DNA of 64,000 nt from NCBI GenBank assembly GCA_947448025.1, contig CANFLV010000005.1, positions 101,653 to 165,652 of the forward strand, in the 5' to 3' direction. Source of the DNA: Oxalobacteraceae bacterium (GTDB lineage Bacteria > Pseudomonadota > Gammaproteobacteria > Burkholderiales > Burkholderiaceae_D). This document shows, piece by piece, positions 56,136 to 64,000 of the stretch (its first letter is position 1; the number at the start of each line of letters is the position of its first letter). A program made the translations under genes and the position numbers. A model generated the notes under the pieces. It made no database searches. It was given only the letters and a program-made list of their open reading frames with translations, and was not told the DNA's origin.

Positions 56136-58721
56136 TTACGCCTTAGCCGTTTCCACGACGTCAGTGAACTCCTTGAGTTTGTCGAAGTTCATGTAGCGGT
56201 AGATGCTGTCTGCGTTTTTCGTGATGACGCCGGTGTGTTCCAGATACTCCTCGCGCGTCGGAATCCGGCCCAGGATCGAGCACACTGACGCCAGTTCCGC
56301 CGAGCCGAGGAATACGCGGGTATCCATACCCATGCGGTTCGGGAAATTACGTGTCGACGTCGACATGACGGTCGCCCCTTTACGTACCTGCGCCTGGTTA
56401 CCCATGCACAGCGAGCAACCCGGCATTTCCATACGCGCACCGGTGCTGCCTAGCGTGCCGTACAGACCTTCGTTGGTCAGCACTTGCTGATCCATCTTGG
56501 TCGGCGGCGCGATCCACAGGCGCACTGGAATATCGCTCCTGCCTTCGAGCAGTTTGGCGGCGGCGCGGAAATGGCCGATGTTCGTCATGCAGGAGCCAAC
56601 GAAGACTTCGTCGATCTTCTCGCCGGCGACGTCGGCCAGCGTCTTCACGTCGTCCGGGTCGTTCGGGCAAGCGACGATCGGCTCGTGAATTTCAGCTAGA
56701 TCGATTTCGATGACGGCCGCATATTCGGCATCAGCATCCGGTGCGAGCAGCGTCGGGGCCGCGAGCCAGGCTTCCATGGCCTTGATGCGTCGTGTGAGCG
56801 TACGTGCATCCTGGTAGCCATTGACGATCATCCACTTCATGAGCGTGATGTTCGAGTTCATGTACTCGATGATCGGTTCTTTGTCCAAATGCACGGTGCA
56901 GCCGGCGGACGAACGTTCAGCAGAAGCGTCCGACAGTTCGAATGCCTGTTCGACCTTCAGGTCTGGCAAGCCTTCGATCTCAAGCACGCGGCCCGAGAAA
57001 ATGTTCTTCTTGCCTTGCTTTTCAACCGTCAGCAGGCCCTGCTTGATTGCATACAGGGGAATCGCATTGACGAGGTCGCGCAATGTTACGCCAGGCTGCA
57101 TCTTGCCCTTGAAGCGCACTAGCACCGATTCCGGCATATCCAGTGGCATGACGCCGGTGGCCGCAGCGAAGGCGACGAGACCCGAGCCGGCCGGGAAGGA
57201 AATACCAATCGGGAAACGTGTGTGCGAGTCGCCGCCAGTGCCAACGGTGTCAGGCAGCAGCAAGCGGTTGAGCCATGAGTGGATCACGCCATCGCCCGGA
57301 CGCAGGGACACGCCACCGCGTGTTGACATGAAGCTCGGCAATTCCTTGTGCATCTTGACGTCGATCAGCTTCGGATAGGCCGCTGTATGGCAGAAGGACT
57401 GCATCACGAGATCGGCTGAGAAGCCGAGGCAGGCGAGATCCTTGAGTTCGTCGCGGGTCATCGGGCCAGTCGTATCTTGCGAGCCGACAGTCGTCATCTT
57501 TGGTTCGCAGTAAGTGCCGGCGCGGATGCCTTGGCCTTCGGGCAGGCCGCAGGCGCGTCCGACCATTTTTTGTGCCAGGGTGAAGCCCTTGGTGCTGGCC
57601 GCCGGATTCGACGGCAGGCGGAACAGTGTCGATGGCGGCAGGTGCAGCGCTTCGCGCGCCTTCACGGTCAGACCACGGCCAACGATCAGAGGAATGCGGC
57701 CGCCGGCACGAACTTCGTCGAACAGGACGTCGGACCGGACTGTAAATTCGGCGATGACGACGCCATCCTTGAGTGCCCGGCCTTCATAGGGACGCAGTTC
57801 GATGACGTCGCCCATTTCCATCTTCGATACGTCGAGCTCGATCGGCAAAGCACCGGCATCTTCCATGGTGTTGTAAAAGATCGGTGCGATCTTGTCGCCG
57901 AGGCAGATGCCGCCGACGCGCTTGTTCGGGATGTAGGGAATGTCGTCGCCGATGTACCAAAGTACCGAATTCGCGGCCGACTTGCGCGACGAGCCTGTGC
58001 CGACGATATCACCAACGTAGGCGATCACGTGGCCTTTGGCCTTGAGTGCTTCGATTTGCTTGATTGGTCCAGTCTTGCCAGCTTCTTCCGGCAGGATGCC
58101 CGGGCGCGGGTTCTTCAGCATTGCCAGCGCGTGCATCGGGATGTCGGGACGTGTCATCGCATCCGGTGCCGGCGAGAGGTCATCGGTATTCGTCTCGCCC
58201 GTGACCTTGAACACTGTCAGCATGATGGACTCCGGTACGACCGGGCGCGAAGTGAACCATTCGGCATCGGCCCATGACTGCAGCAGCGTTTTTGCATTCG
58301 GGCTGCCTTTATCGGCCAATTCCTTCACATCATGGAATGCGTCGAACATGAGCAATGTCTGTTTGAGACCATCGACCGCGATGAGGCCGACCAGTGGATC
58401 ATCGAGCAATTCGACGAGCGGTTTGATGTTGAACCCGCCCAGCATGGTGCCGAGCAGTTTGGTCGCCAGTTCACGCGAAACCAGCGGGCTGGTTTCCAGG
58501 CCACGGGCTACTTTGTCGAGGAAGCCGGCTTTCACACGCGCCGCATCATCCACGCCTGCCGGCACGCGGAAGGACAGCAACTCGACCAGGAAGGCTTCTT
58601 CGCCAGCGGGTGGGTTCTTGAGCAAGTCGACGAGCTCAGTAGTCTGGCTCGCTGACAGTGGCAGTGGCGGGATGCCGAGCGCGGTGCGTTCGGCGGCGTG
58701 GGTGCGGTAAGTCGCTAACAT
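56136..58721 (-). CDS. acnB: Aconitate hydratase B
   Basis: An 861-residue AcnB, close to the E. coli length, with the N-terminal HEAT-like and swivel domains characteristic of AcnB ([20 protein letters not shown]). The 4Fe-4S cysteines are in [12 protein letters not shown] and [19 protein letters not shown]-like [12 protein letters not shown] and the late [10 protein letters not shown] are substrate loops. It isomerises citrate to isocitrate in the TCA cycle and can also act in methylcitrate metabolism. It is a core gene, oriented away from the defence island. Confidence 0.97.
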   Translation of the reverse strand: MLATYRTHAAERTALGIPPLPLSASQTTELVDLLKNPPAGEEAFLVELLSFRVPAGVDDAARVKAGFLDKVARGLETSPLVSRELATKLLGTMLGGFNIKPLVELLDDPLVGLIAVDGLKQTLLMFDAFHDVKELADKGSPNAKTLLQSWADAEWFTSRPVVPESIMLTVFKVTGETNTDDLSPAPDAMTRPDIPMHALAMLKNPRPGILPEEAGKTGPIKQIEALKAKGHVIAYVGDIVGTGSSRKSAANSVLWYIGDDIPYIPNKRVGGICLGDKIAPIFYNTMEDAGALPIELDVSKMEMGDVIELRPYEGRALKDGVVIAEFTVRSDVLFDEVRAGGRIPLIVGRGLTVKAREALHLPPSTLFRLPSNPAASTKGFTLAQKMVGRACGLPEGQGIRAGTYCEPKMTTVGSQDTTGPMTRDELKDLACLGFSADLVMQSFCHTAAYPKLIDVKMHKELPSFMSTRGGVSLRPGDGVIHSWLNRLLLPDTVGTGGDSHTRFPIGISFPAGSGLVAFAAATGVMPLDMPESVLVRFKGKMQPGVTLRDLVNAIPLYAIKQGLLTVEKQGKKNIFSGRVLEIEGLPDLKVEQAFELSDASAERSSAGCTVHLDKEPIIEYMNSNITLMKWMIVNGYQDARTLTRRIKAMEAWLAAPTLLAPDADAEYAAVIEIDLAEIHEPIVACPNDPDDVKTLADVAGEKIDEVFVGSCMTNIGHFRAAAKLLEGRSDIPVRLWIAPPTKMDQQVLTNEGLYGTLGSTGARMEMPGCSLCMGNQAQVRKGATVMSTSTRNFPNRMGMDTRVFLGSAELASVCSILGRIPTREEYLEHTGVITKNADSIYRYMNFDKLKEFTDVVETAKA

Positions 58722-58807
58722 AATCTGGCCTCGATAATGGTGAAATTGAATTAAGTGAAAACGGACGGCAAGCGCCCGTATTTAGGTTGCCATGTGTCAA
58801 GTCTAAT

Positions 58808-58821
58808 GTCTTATAGAAGAC
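58808..58821. promoter_or_regulatory. Palindromic operator candidate upstream of acnB
   Basis: GTCTT-ATAG-AAGAC lies about 90 bases before the acnB start in an otherwise gene-free promoter region. GTCTTATA-type palindromes are recognised by GntR-family regulators of propionate/TCA genes in this group of bacteria, as far as I recall. Binding here is inferred. Confidence 0.4.
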
Positions 58822-59020
58822 TTGTGGGAAATTTGTGGTCAGTGCGGTACTTTCACAAATGTTGATGGCAACTTTATGCGCGCATATCGTCTGGCCGTGT
58901 CAGCGATCCTGAGCGGTCAGTCAAGCTGCAAGGTTTGAAACTGCAGGGAGAAAAGTGATGCACACCTCCAGAATTGTCGGTCTGCTTTTGCTGGTCATTG
59001 TCCAAAACATGCATTCCTCG

Positions 59021-59130
59021 CTCACCCCGCGCCCAGGTTCGTCGAAAAACACGGGTTCGGTTCCCGTCCCAACTGCGATCAAAATTAAAAAACCACCCGA
59101 TGAAGCTGGGTGGTTTGTTAATTTTGGTGG
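59021..59130. repeat. 110-bp repeat, copy 1
   Basis: Identical over 110 bases to 59221-59330, exactly 200 bases downstream. It contains a T-arm-like ACGGGTTCGGTTCCCGT, a terminator-like hairpin (AACCACCC/GGGTGGTT) and ends in TTTTGGTGG. The inner end joins tmRNA-like sequence. Frames across it are not genes. Bases 58822-59020 hold nothing else recognisable. Confidence 0.85.
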
Positions 59131-59145
59131 AGGCGGCGGGAATCG
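59125..59145 (-). other. tmRNA 3'-end-like fragment (candidate attachment core)
   Basis: On the minus strand these 21 bases read CGATTCCCGCCGCCTCCACC plus a final A. That is the expected 3' end of a bacterial ssrA RNA including CCA, and an A/T-rich hairpin follows as in a terminator. The rest of ssrA is absent here. ssrA 3' ends are common integration sites, so this could be an att remnant. Confidence 0.5.
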
Positions 59146-59160
59146 GCCATCCTGGCCAGC

Positions 59161-59182
59161 CATTGCGCTTGCAAGCGCAATG
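59161..59182. repeat. 22-bp perfect palindrome
   Basis: CATTGCGCTTG followed directly by its reverse complement CAAGCGCAATG. It sits between the two copies of the 110-bp repeat and could extrude a cruciform or bind a dimeric protein. Confidence 0.7.
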
Positions 59183-59220
59183 TCGTTCGCGGGCTCGCCG
59201 CATGCGGCTCGAATTCCCCG

Positions 59221-59330
59221 CTCACCCCGCGCCCAGGTTCGTCGAAAAACACGGGTTCGGTTCCCGTCCCAACTGCGATCAAAATTAAAAAACCACCCGA
59301 TGAAGCTGGGTGGTTTGTTAATTTTGGTGG
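59221..59330. repeat. 110-bp repeat, copy 2
   Basis: Second exact copy of the 59021-59130 unit. Its distal side continues into TGGGGTCGCCCC rather than the tmRNA-like sequence next to copy 1. The two copies therefore join different neighbours, as expected for ends or successive insertions of an element. Confidence 0.85.
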
Positions 59331-59497
59331 TGGGGTCGCCCCATGTATCCACCAGCGTCAGTATAGCAGGTTAGGAGCGCCGCAAGCCGGTGCGGAATAT
59401 TGAGGGTTTCGCGGTTCACGAGCGGCACGGCTGCGACGGCAATGCCATTTTGGTATGGCGCTGACGGCAATAACAGGTCGTTGATTCAATTCCGAAA

Positions 59498-59518
59498 GCG
59501 GGAACCGAACCCGCGTCC
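59498..59518 (-). other. tRNA/tmRNA T-arm-like fragment
   Basis: On the minus strand the sequence is GGACGCGGGTTCGGTTCCCG plus C, a T-arm with a GCGGG/CCCGC stem like that of ssrA. No matching acceptor or anticodon arms are found around it, so it is a fragment. Between 59331 and 59587 nothing else is recognised. Confidence 0.45.
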
Positions 59519-59587
59519 ATCGCGCAATATGTTGCTTTTCATAAATGTTCGTGAAAGCACTATATTTTCTGCTGCCTCTGCAATATA

Positions 59588-59603
59588 CTGGTTATATATA
59601 CAG
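59588..59603. promoter_or_regulatory. LexA (SOS) box
   Basis: Read on the minus strand the site is CTGTATATATAACCAG, one base from the CTGT-N8-ACAG consensus and with the preferred alternating AT core. It ends 17 bases before the ATG of the next gene, so LexA bound here would block the promoter. Confidence 0.65.
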
Positions 59604-59620
59604 TGTCCAGTGAGGGAGTC

Positions 59621-59929
59621 ATGTCGATGGTGGATGTAACCGAGTTCGATGCGGTGATCGGGAGGTTGAAGCCGGTCGTCGCCACATTGGTCGAATCGCA
59701 TCGCACAGCGGGGCATATACTAACGTGGCGGCTGTTGCGAAAAATTGAAGCTGAGGCATTGGGGCAACTGGAAAGATCAGGTGATTTCAAGCCGGCCTAC
59801 ATCAATATGGTACGGGCGTCGGCGGTTTTTTGTTATCCAGACAACGATGATCCAGTAAACTTTGGTGAGTCGAACGGCATCGCCTGTGCTTATTCGATGA
59901 TTTTTGAGGCATATAATCAGTTGCATTGA
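59621..59929 (+). CDS. Uncharacterised small protein behind a LexA box
   Basis: A 102-residue soluble protein with no signal peptide or membrane helix (start MSMVDVTEFDAVIGRLKPVV). It has an N-terminal helical region, a FKPAYINMVRASAVFCYPDN core and a C-terminal GIACAYSMIFEAYNQLH. ATG at 59621 is chosen for the GAGGGAG RBS. The LexA box immediately upstream predicts induction by DNA damage. It is the first gene of the defence island, followed by AbiE and McrBC. I do not recognise its family. Confidence 0.72.
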   Translation: MSMVDVTEFDAVIGRLKPVVATLVESHRTAGHILTWRLLRKIEAEALGQLERSGDFKPAYINMVRASAVFCYPDNDDPVNFGESNGIACAYSMIFEAYNQLH

Positions 59930-60007
59930 CGGAATTGTCACCGGAATCGTGGTCGTCGAAATCGCGATGACCTGCCACAATCATCTGTGATGCATTCGTT
60001 CCAATAT

Positions 60008-60033
60008 ATCGGTATATATTGACATTTACCGAT
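60008..60033. promoter_or_regulatory. Inverted repeat upstream of the AbiE operon
   Basis: ATCGGTA and TACCGAT (7-bp perfect arms, 12-base spacer) flank an AT-rich stretch with a possible -10 (TATATT). The site lies 23 bases before the chosen abiEi start. AbiEi antitoxins are known to bind inverted repeats in their own promoter; this is a candidate for that operator. Confidence 0.45.
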
Positions 60034-60055
60034 GTTTTGTAACATCATGCAGGGC

Positions 60056-60655
60056 ATGGACAACACTGCCGAGAGGCTGATCAATTTGGCACGCTCCCAC
60101 GGGCTAATTCGCCCGCGCGATCTGGCACCCTTGGGAATCTCCCGAGTTTCCTTGTCTCGCGCCGTCCAGCGCGGCGAACTGGAGCGTGTCGGGCGAGGGC
60201 TTTACGGATTGCCTGGGCGTGACGTTTCGGCTCACGGATCATTGGCCGAAGTCGCAAGCAGGGTACCAAAAGGTATCGTCTGCCTCCTCTCCGCACTACG
60301 ATTTCATGGCCTGACGACCCAAGCCCCCTTTGAGGTGTGGCTGGCCATCGACAACAAGGCCATTGCGCCGCAACTCGACTATCCGCGCCTGCGCATCGTG
60401 CGTTTCTCCGGAGTAGCGCTCACCGAAGGTGTCGAGAACCACATTGTGGATGGCGTGAATATTAGAGTGACGAACGTCGCCAAAACCGTCGCCGACTGTT
60501 TTAAATACCGTAACAAGATCGGCCTGGACGTCGCCCTGGAGGCGTTGCGCGAGGCTTGGCACGAGAAGCGCATGACTAGTGACGACATCTGGCGCTACGC
60601 CAAGGTTTGCCGCGTGGCCAACGTGATGCGTCCATATCTGGAAAGCCTGGCATGA
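60056..60655 (+). CDS. abiEi: AbiEi-family antitoxin (type IV toxin-antitoxin)
   Basis: A 199-residue protein with an N-terminal winged helix-turn-helix (ARSHGLIRPRDLAPLGISRV, then SLSRAVQRGELERVGRGLYG) and a C-terminal AbiEi domain containing VTNVAKTVADCFKYRNKIGL. It counteracts the AbiEii nucleotidyltransferase and usually represses the operon. ATG at 60056 gives the usual family start (MDNTAERLINLA); in-frame ATGs at 60032 and 60047 are possible, and none has a clear RBS. It overlaps the toxin gene by four bases. Confidence 0.9.
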   Translation: MDNTAERLINLARSHGLIRPRDLAPLGISRVSLSRAVQRGELERVGRGLYGLPGRDVSAHGSLAEVASRVPKGIVCLLSALRFHGLTTQAPFEVWLAIDNKAIAPQLDYPRLRIVRFSGVALTEGVENHIVDGVNIRVTNVAKTVADCFKYRNKIGLDVALEALREAWHEKRMTSDDIWRYAKVCRVANVMRPYLESLA

Positions 60656-61557
60656 ACATCAAAAACATCGGAGCCTCCGTTCGCAGCAGGCTACTCAATA
60701 AAGCCCGGGCCGAGAAGCTCGACTTCAACCTGTTGTTGACCCGGTACGCGCTGGAACGGCTGCTCTACCGCTTGAGCGTTTCTGGTCAGCGTGACCAGTT
60801 CCTGCTCAAAGGGGCGCTGCTATTCGACCTGTGGTTCGACGTGCCACATCGACCGACCCATGACGCCGATTTTCTTGGTTTCGGCTCGGCCGATATTCCG
60901 CATCTGGAAGAGGTCTTCCGTGACATCTGCCGCATCACGGTCGAGGATGGCATCATCTTCCAGCCGGACTCCGTCAAGGGCGCTGAAATTCGCAAGGAGG
61001 CCAATTATGCTGGCGTCCGGATCCTCTTGATGGGCCTGCTGGATAATGCCCGCTGTCCGGTTCAGGTCGACATCGGTTTTGGGGATGCTGTAGTGCCCGG
61101 CCCGGAAGATGCGGATTACCCGACTATCTTGCCAGGCATGCCGGAACCGCAACTCAGGGTTTATCCACGCTATACCGTGGTTGCAGAAAAATTTGAGGCA
61201 CTGACGTCACTCGGCATATTGAACAGCCGGATGAAGGATTTCTTCGACCTCTGGATATTGGCGCGCCATTCGGATTTCGACGGCACTGTGCTGACGCGGG
61301 CGGTGGCGGCCACCTTCGAGCGTCGGCGAACTCCCGTTCCGCAAGGCATTCCGATCGGACTGAGTGACGAGTTCGTCAACGATGCTCAGAAGGATAAGCA
61401 GTGGCAGGGCTTTCTGCGCAAGAATGCCCTGAATCCAATGCCATTTGGGGCGGTGATCAATGATCTCCGTGAATTCTTGTTGCCGGTGCTGGCATCGGTT
61501 TCAACAAACGGCAGTCACGAAATGAATTGGCGGGCCGGCGAAGGATGGCGTCATTAA
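60652..61557 (+). CDS. abiEii: AbiEii-family nucleotidyltransferase toxin
   Basis: A 301-residue toxin of the DNA-polymerase-beta-like nucleotidyltransferase superfamily. The core motifs are FLLKGALLFDLW and THDADFLGFG (D-x-D metal site), with a later KFEALTSLG and MKDFFDLWILAR. AbiE toxins inhibit growth during phage infection by modifying tRNA or related targets, causing abortive infection. ATG at 60652 overlaps the antitoxin stop (ATGA), giving translational coupling. About 100 gene-free bases separate it from mcrC. Confidence 0.92.
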   Translation: MNIKNIGASVRSRLLNKARAEKLDFNLLLTRYALERLLYRLSVSGQRDQFLLKGALLFDLWFDVPHRPTHDADFLGFGSADIPHLEEVFRDICRITVEDGIIFQPDSVKGAEIRKEANYAGVRILLMGLLDNARCPVQVDIGFGDAVVPGPEDADYPTILPGMPEPQLRVYPRYTVVAEKFEALTSLGILNSRMKDFFDLWILARHSDFDGTVLTRAVAATFERRRTPVPQGIPIGLSDEFVNDAQKDKQWQGFLRKNALNPMPFGAVINDLREFLLPVLASVSTNGSHEMNWRAGEGWRH

Positions 61558-61660
61558 GTAAATGAACGCTCTGCCCATGTCCGAAATACGTATGCATTTA
61601 ACGGGCACGGCACCAACCACGTTCAAGCTGCTGTCGGCTATGGTCGCCATGGCTCAATGT

Positions 61661-62980
61661 TCACGCTTGCCGTTGTCCGCTTTCGCGTGGTTCAAGGGAC
61701 AAAATTAATGCCTTGATCTTGGCGACGGCCTCAATAGAGGTATGCGGGAGTGTTGAAAACAAAATCTTACTTCCATCGTTTAATGACCAGGGGCCAAGTC
61801 GTTCTGCCGGCGGTATTTCCGGACGAGATGGATCGTGCGGGTACGCCAAAATGCCCCAACTTGATCTTTTTTCACCTGGGGTGAAGCGAGCCAGATATGC
61901 CGTCATCTGGTATAAGTCTTCGCGTTGCGGGCCTTGTGGGGAGTTCATTGATGGATGGAGTGATTTGTACTTTGCATCAATGACAGCACAAGCATTACCC
62001 TGTTTATAAAGAATTGCATCCGGGATGAGCGTGCCCAGACCTTGGCCGGTTATGTCGCTGAATAGGAGTTTTTTCGAGGCTTCTTTCTCTCGTGTCCCAT
62101 GTTTGACCGCAAGCGGTGCCGCTGCTTTGCGGAGTACACTCAGAACGTACATCTCCCACAGCTCTGCCACATCAAGCAGAACGCCCTTGGTTTCACCGTT
62201 GGCATCAATATCGGCCGCCAGCCCACGGCGATTTGCTATTTGGCGAGATAGCTCTGCTATCGGCGCGAATCCCGCCGTGATCGGCGTGTAACGAATTCGA
62301 TCAAGCTCGGCTTTCGTGGGCACGCGCGGGCGAGGGCCTGTGACAGACCGAAGATGCGGGATGAGTTCCTTCGCACGCGGTGGCATCCACTGCTCGTCGG
62401 GAAGCCAGCGCCGCAGAACGTCGTAGGCGGCAACGATGGCATCCGATGCCGCGTGATCTAATGACCGCTCCGATCGAACCGACACAACTTCGTGCCCGCC
62501 GCTCGCGATCAGTCGAAGCGAGGCGGCGACGTCCAATCGCCCACGGATCGTCGCGCCCTTGGTTGCCACGTCTCTTCGAAGTGCCGGCAGTCCGTGTCGT
62601 GCAGCTTCGACGAATCCGTGAGCCCAGACCGATGCCAACAATTGTGCAATGAAAGACACATCTTCGCGCAAGCGCCCCGGCGACTCGGTCAGCACTACCG
62701 ATGTTGCTTCGAATAGCCAATTTCTCAGCGCCGCAATGCCGAACCGTGGAGCGATTGTCAGGCTGCTTCCCTCGAAGGACAAGGTGCCCACATATCGGCC
62801 AGCCCACCAAGTGCCATCCCACGCACAGTATACAACTGGCTCATCGTCATCACGGTCGCCGGAAATGGGTACGACAAAATCGCCAGCACGAACGCTCGCA
62901 GCAACAGTGCGCAGCCAAGCCGCCTCTGCCACTGTTGGTTGCGGATTCAGCGGAGAGCAATCCCTCGCGGCGAGTTTCAC
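61661..62980 (-). CDS. mcrC: McrC-type 5-methylcytosine restriction endonuclease subunit
   Basis: A 439-residue nuclease subunit of a McrBC system. An N-terminal domain with beta-rich EPVVYCAWDGTWWAGRYVG is followed by helical regions (SFIAQLLASVWAHGF). The PD-(D/E)xK site LIPDAILYKQGNACAVIDAKYKS lies near residue 340. It starts with GTG overlapping the mcrB stop by four bases. With McrB it cuts DNA between distant modified cytosines. It converges on the AbiE operon. Confidence 0.9.
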   Translation of the reverse strand: MKLAARDCSPLNPQPTVAEAAWLRTVAASVRAGDFVVPISGDRDDDEPVVYCAWDGTWWAGRYVGTLSFEGSSLTIAPRFGIAALRNWLFEATSVVLTESPGRLREDVSFIAQLLASVWAHGFVEAARHGLPALRRDVATKGATIRGRLDVAASLRLIASGGHEVVSVRSERSLDHAASDAIVAAYDVLRRWLPDEQWMPPRAKELIPHLRSVTGPRPRVPTKAELDRIRYTPITAGFAPIAELSRQIANRRGLAADIDANGETKGVLLDVAELWEMYVLSVLRKAAAPLAVKHGTREKEASKKLLFSDITGQGLGTLIPDAILYKQGNACAVIDAKYKSLHPSMNSPQGPQREDLYQMTAYLARFTPGEKRSSWGILAYPHDPSRPEIPPAERLGPWSLNDGSKILFSTLPHTSIEAVAKIKALILSLEPRESGQRQA

Positions 62981-64000
62981 TCAGTCACCGGCGGCTTCAG
63001 GAGAACCGTTGATAGTCTTTCCAGCTCGGCGTTACGTGATGTCGCATCAAGTCCGGCAAGATACTGTTCCAGCAGGGGGCGCAACGACAGATTCCAGACC
63101 TGAATTACCGGCTCAAGAGCGTCGCCTTTCTTGTTCCATAAGTAATTTTGCTTACGGGTCGGGCGGGGACCGAGGAAATTTCGCAGGAAAACGACCACGT
63201 CAAGAAGGTAGGTGTGTCCGATTTCGTACTGCGATCCGAGCAACGGACTGTCATGAATCTCCCGGTTCAAAACTGTCGCCGCGCTGGCGAGCCGTCGGAA
63301 ATCCGATTCGACGCGACTCCACTCAAGATCAGATTTCAGCTCACTCCACTTCGCTTCCGCAGCGCCAATCAAAGCACCAGCATCAAATGGGCACAGCAGC
63401 CAAAGGAAGCGACGACGCAACGCAAAATCAATTTGCTCAATGGACTGGTCGATTAAGTTCATGGTCCCGATCACAAACAGGTCATCTGGGATCCTCAATT
63501 TGAGATTTGTGCCATCGTCGTTGCGCGCCGGTAGTTCAATCGTCTGGTTTCGATCTTCCAACAATGAAAAGCACTCACCCAGCATTCTGCTCAAGTCGGT
63601 ACGATTCATCTCGTCGAGAATAAGCACGTGAGGTAGACGAGTTTCCCGCAGCTGCTTTTCAATGTCATCAATCAAACGCGGTAGGTAGCCGGGGCGATAT
63701 TCCGTAGCCCCGTTGTCTGCAATGTGCAGGCCACGCACGAAGTCCTCGTAGCTATAGGCCGGGTGTAATTGTAGGCGATGGACATTGTTTTTGATCGCCA
63801 GCTCGATATCGGCTTGCGACTGAAAATAGCGCGCCGGCCCCATCTTGGCCAACGCAGCAGAATGGATCACTCTCTCAGCTAGCCGTTTGGCGCGGTATGT
63901 TTTTCCAGTGCCCGGTGGGCCGAAAAGTACGATCTGCTTCTTATGCTGGATGACCTCGAGTGGTGCGCCCTCGGCCGGGCCGCCCTCAGTAATGTCATAC
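62977..64000 (-). CDS. mcrB: McrB-type AAA+ GTPase subunit (5' end beyond the window)
   Basis: At least 341 residues of a McrB-family motor are visible; the frame stays open to the right edge, so the N-terminal specificity domain lies outside. Walker A is LFGPPGTGKTYRAK (63905-63946 region). Walker B is HVLILDEMNRTDLS. The McrB signature loop is VIGTMNLIDQSIEQIDFALRR, with the arginine finger region next. It translocates DNA and activates McrC. It lies at the distal end of the island, in one operon with mcrC. Confidence 0.9.
   Translation of the reverse strand, partial: YDITEGGPAEGAPLEVIQHKKQIVLFGPPGTGKTYRAKRLAERVIHSAALAKMGPARYFQSQADIELAIKNNVHRLQLHPAYSYEDFVRGLHIADNGATEYRPGYLPRLIDDIEKQLRETRLPHVLILDEMNRTDLSRMLGECFSLLEDRNQTIELPARNDDGTNLKLRIPDDLFVIGTMNLIDQSIEQIDFALRRRFLWLLCPFDAGALIGAAEAKWSELKSDLEWSRVESDFRRLASAATVLNREIHDSPLLGSQYEIGHTYLLDVVVFLRNFLGPRPTRKQNYLWNKKGDALEPVIQVWNLSLRPLLEQYLAGLDATSRNAELERLSTVLLKPPVTE

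Noticed and set aside
59021..59330. 110-bp repeats considered as a CRISPR array or coding tandem repeat
   Set aside because: Unit length, exact spacing and the tmRNA-like content do not fit CRISPR. Frames through the repeats (for example on 58921-59352) are artefacts of repeated non-coding DNA.
59498..59600. Complete tRNA gene on the minus strand
   Set aside because: Only a T-arm-like hairpin is present. No acceptor-stem partner or anticodon arm is found at tRNA distances.

Overview
The window is chromosomal DNA of a high-GC betaproteobacterium. AcnB, a DUF3422 protein, PPK2, a YajD-type HNH protein, Rieske/phthalate-type catabolic genes and NitT/TauT-type transport genes all fit Burkholderiales, perhaps Oxalobacteraceae. 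The family assignment is a guess from gene content. Most genes sit in compact same-strand runs with clear GGAG-type ribosome binding sites. The exceptions are AT-rich accessory patches.

Region 1 (1-21890) is a large catabolic cluster. It holds two transporters, a Rieske ferredoxin, a phthalate-4,5-dioxygenase-like oxygenase, a 4,5-dihydroxyphthalate-decarboxylase-like protein, a PanB-like enzyme, an alpha/beta hydrolase with a cysteine nucleophile elbow, a LigJ-type 4-oxalomesaconate hydratase, an HpcH/HpaI aldolase, a zinc alcohol dehydrogenase, a His-rich CobW GTPase paired with a degenerate FtsZ-like protein, a NitT/TauT ABC transporter with two tandem binding proteins, a Tat-exported FAH hydrolase, a ModA-like binding protein and an isoquinoline-1-oxidoreductase-like molybdenum hydroxylase. 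Together they suggest uptake of an aromatic or N-heteroaromatic acid, ring dihydroxylation, decarboxylation and protocatechuate-4,5-type lower steps. The cluster is interrupted at 8451-9438 by a structured non-coding segment with 85-bp inverted ends whose hairpin stems covary.

Region 2 (22062-28270) holds a PAS-GGDEF protein, a HiPIP, a serine hydrolase, a PhaC-like hydrolase and PhoD. Region 3 (28347-33003) is an AT-rich patch. It carries a hybrid histidine kinase/LuxR regulator pair and IS66 and IS3 remnants, and begins with a decayed copy of sequence found intact at 33179-33306. Region 4 (33004-49567) is mostly housekeeping and stress functions: two small envelope lipoproteins, ahpC-ahpF, an RTX protein, DUF779 plus aldehyde dehydrogenase, a VOC protein, kup, a nitroreductase, a LysE exporter, an HNH protein, DUF3422 and modABC. 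ModABC may supply molybdate to the molybdenum hydroxylase of region 1.

Region 5 (49568-55830) is a decay zone: a stop-interrupted adhesin fragment, glycosyltransferase fragments and an IS21 remnant. A PmeII-type restriction endonuclease and a C5 methyltransferase with a MerR-like N-terminus lie between two homologous glycosyltransferase remnants. PPK2 follows. Region 6 is acnB (56136-58721), then exact 110-bp repeats carrying tmRNA-3'-end-like sequence (59021-59518), then a defence island. The island holds an uncharacterised gene behind a near-consensus LexA box, an AbiEi/AbiEii toxin-antitoxin pair and McrC/McrB, with McrB running off the end of the window.
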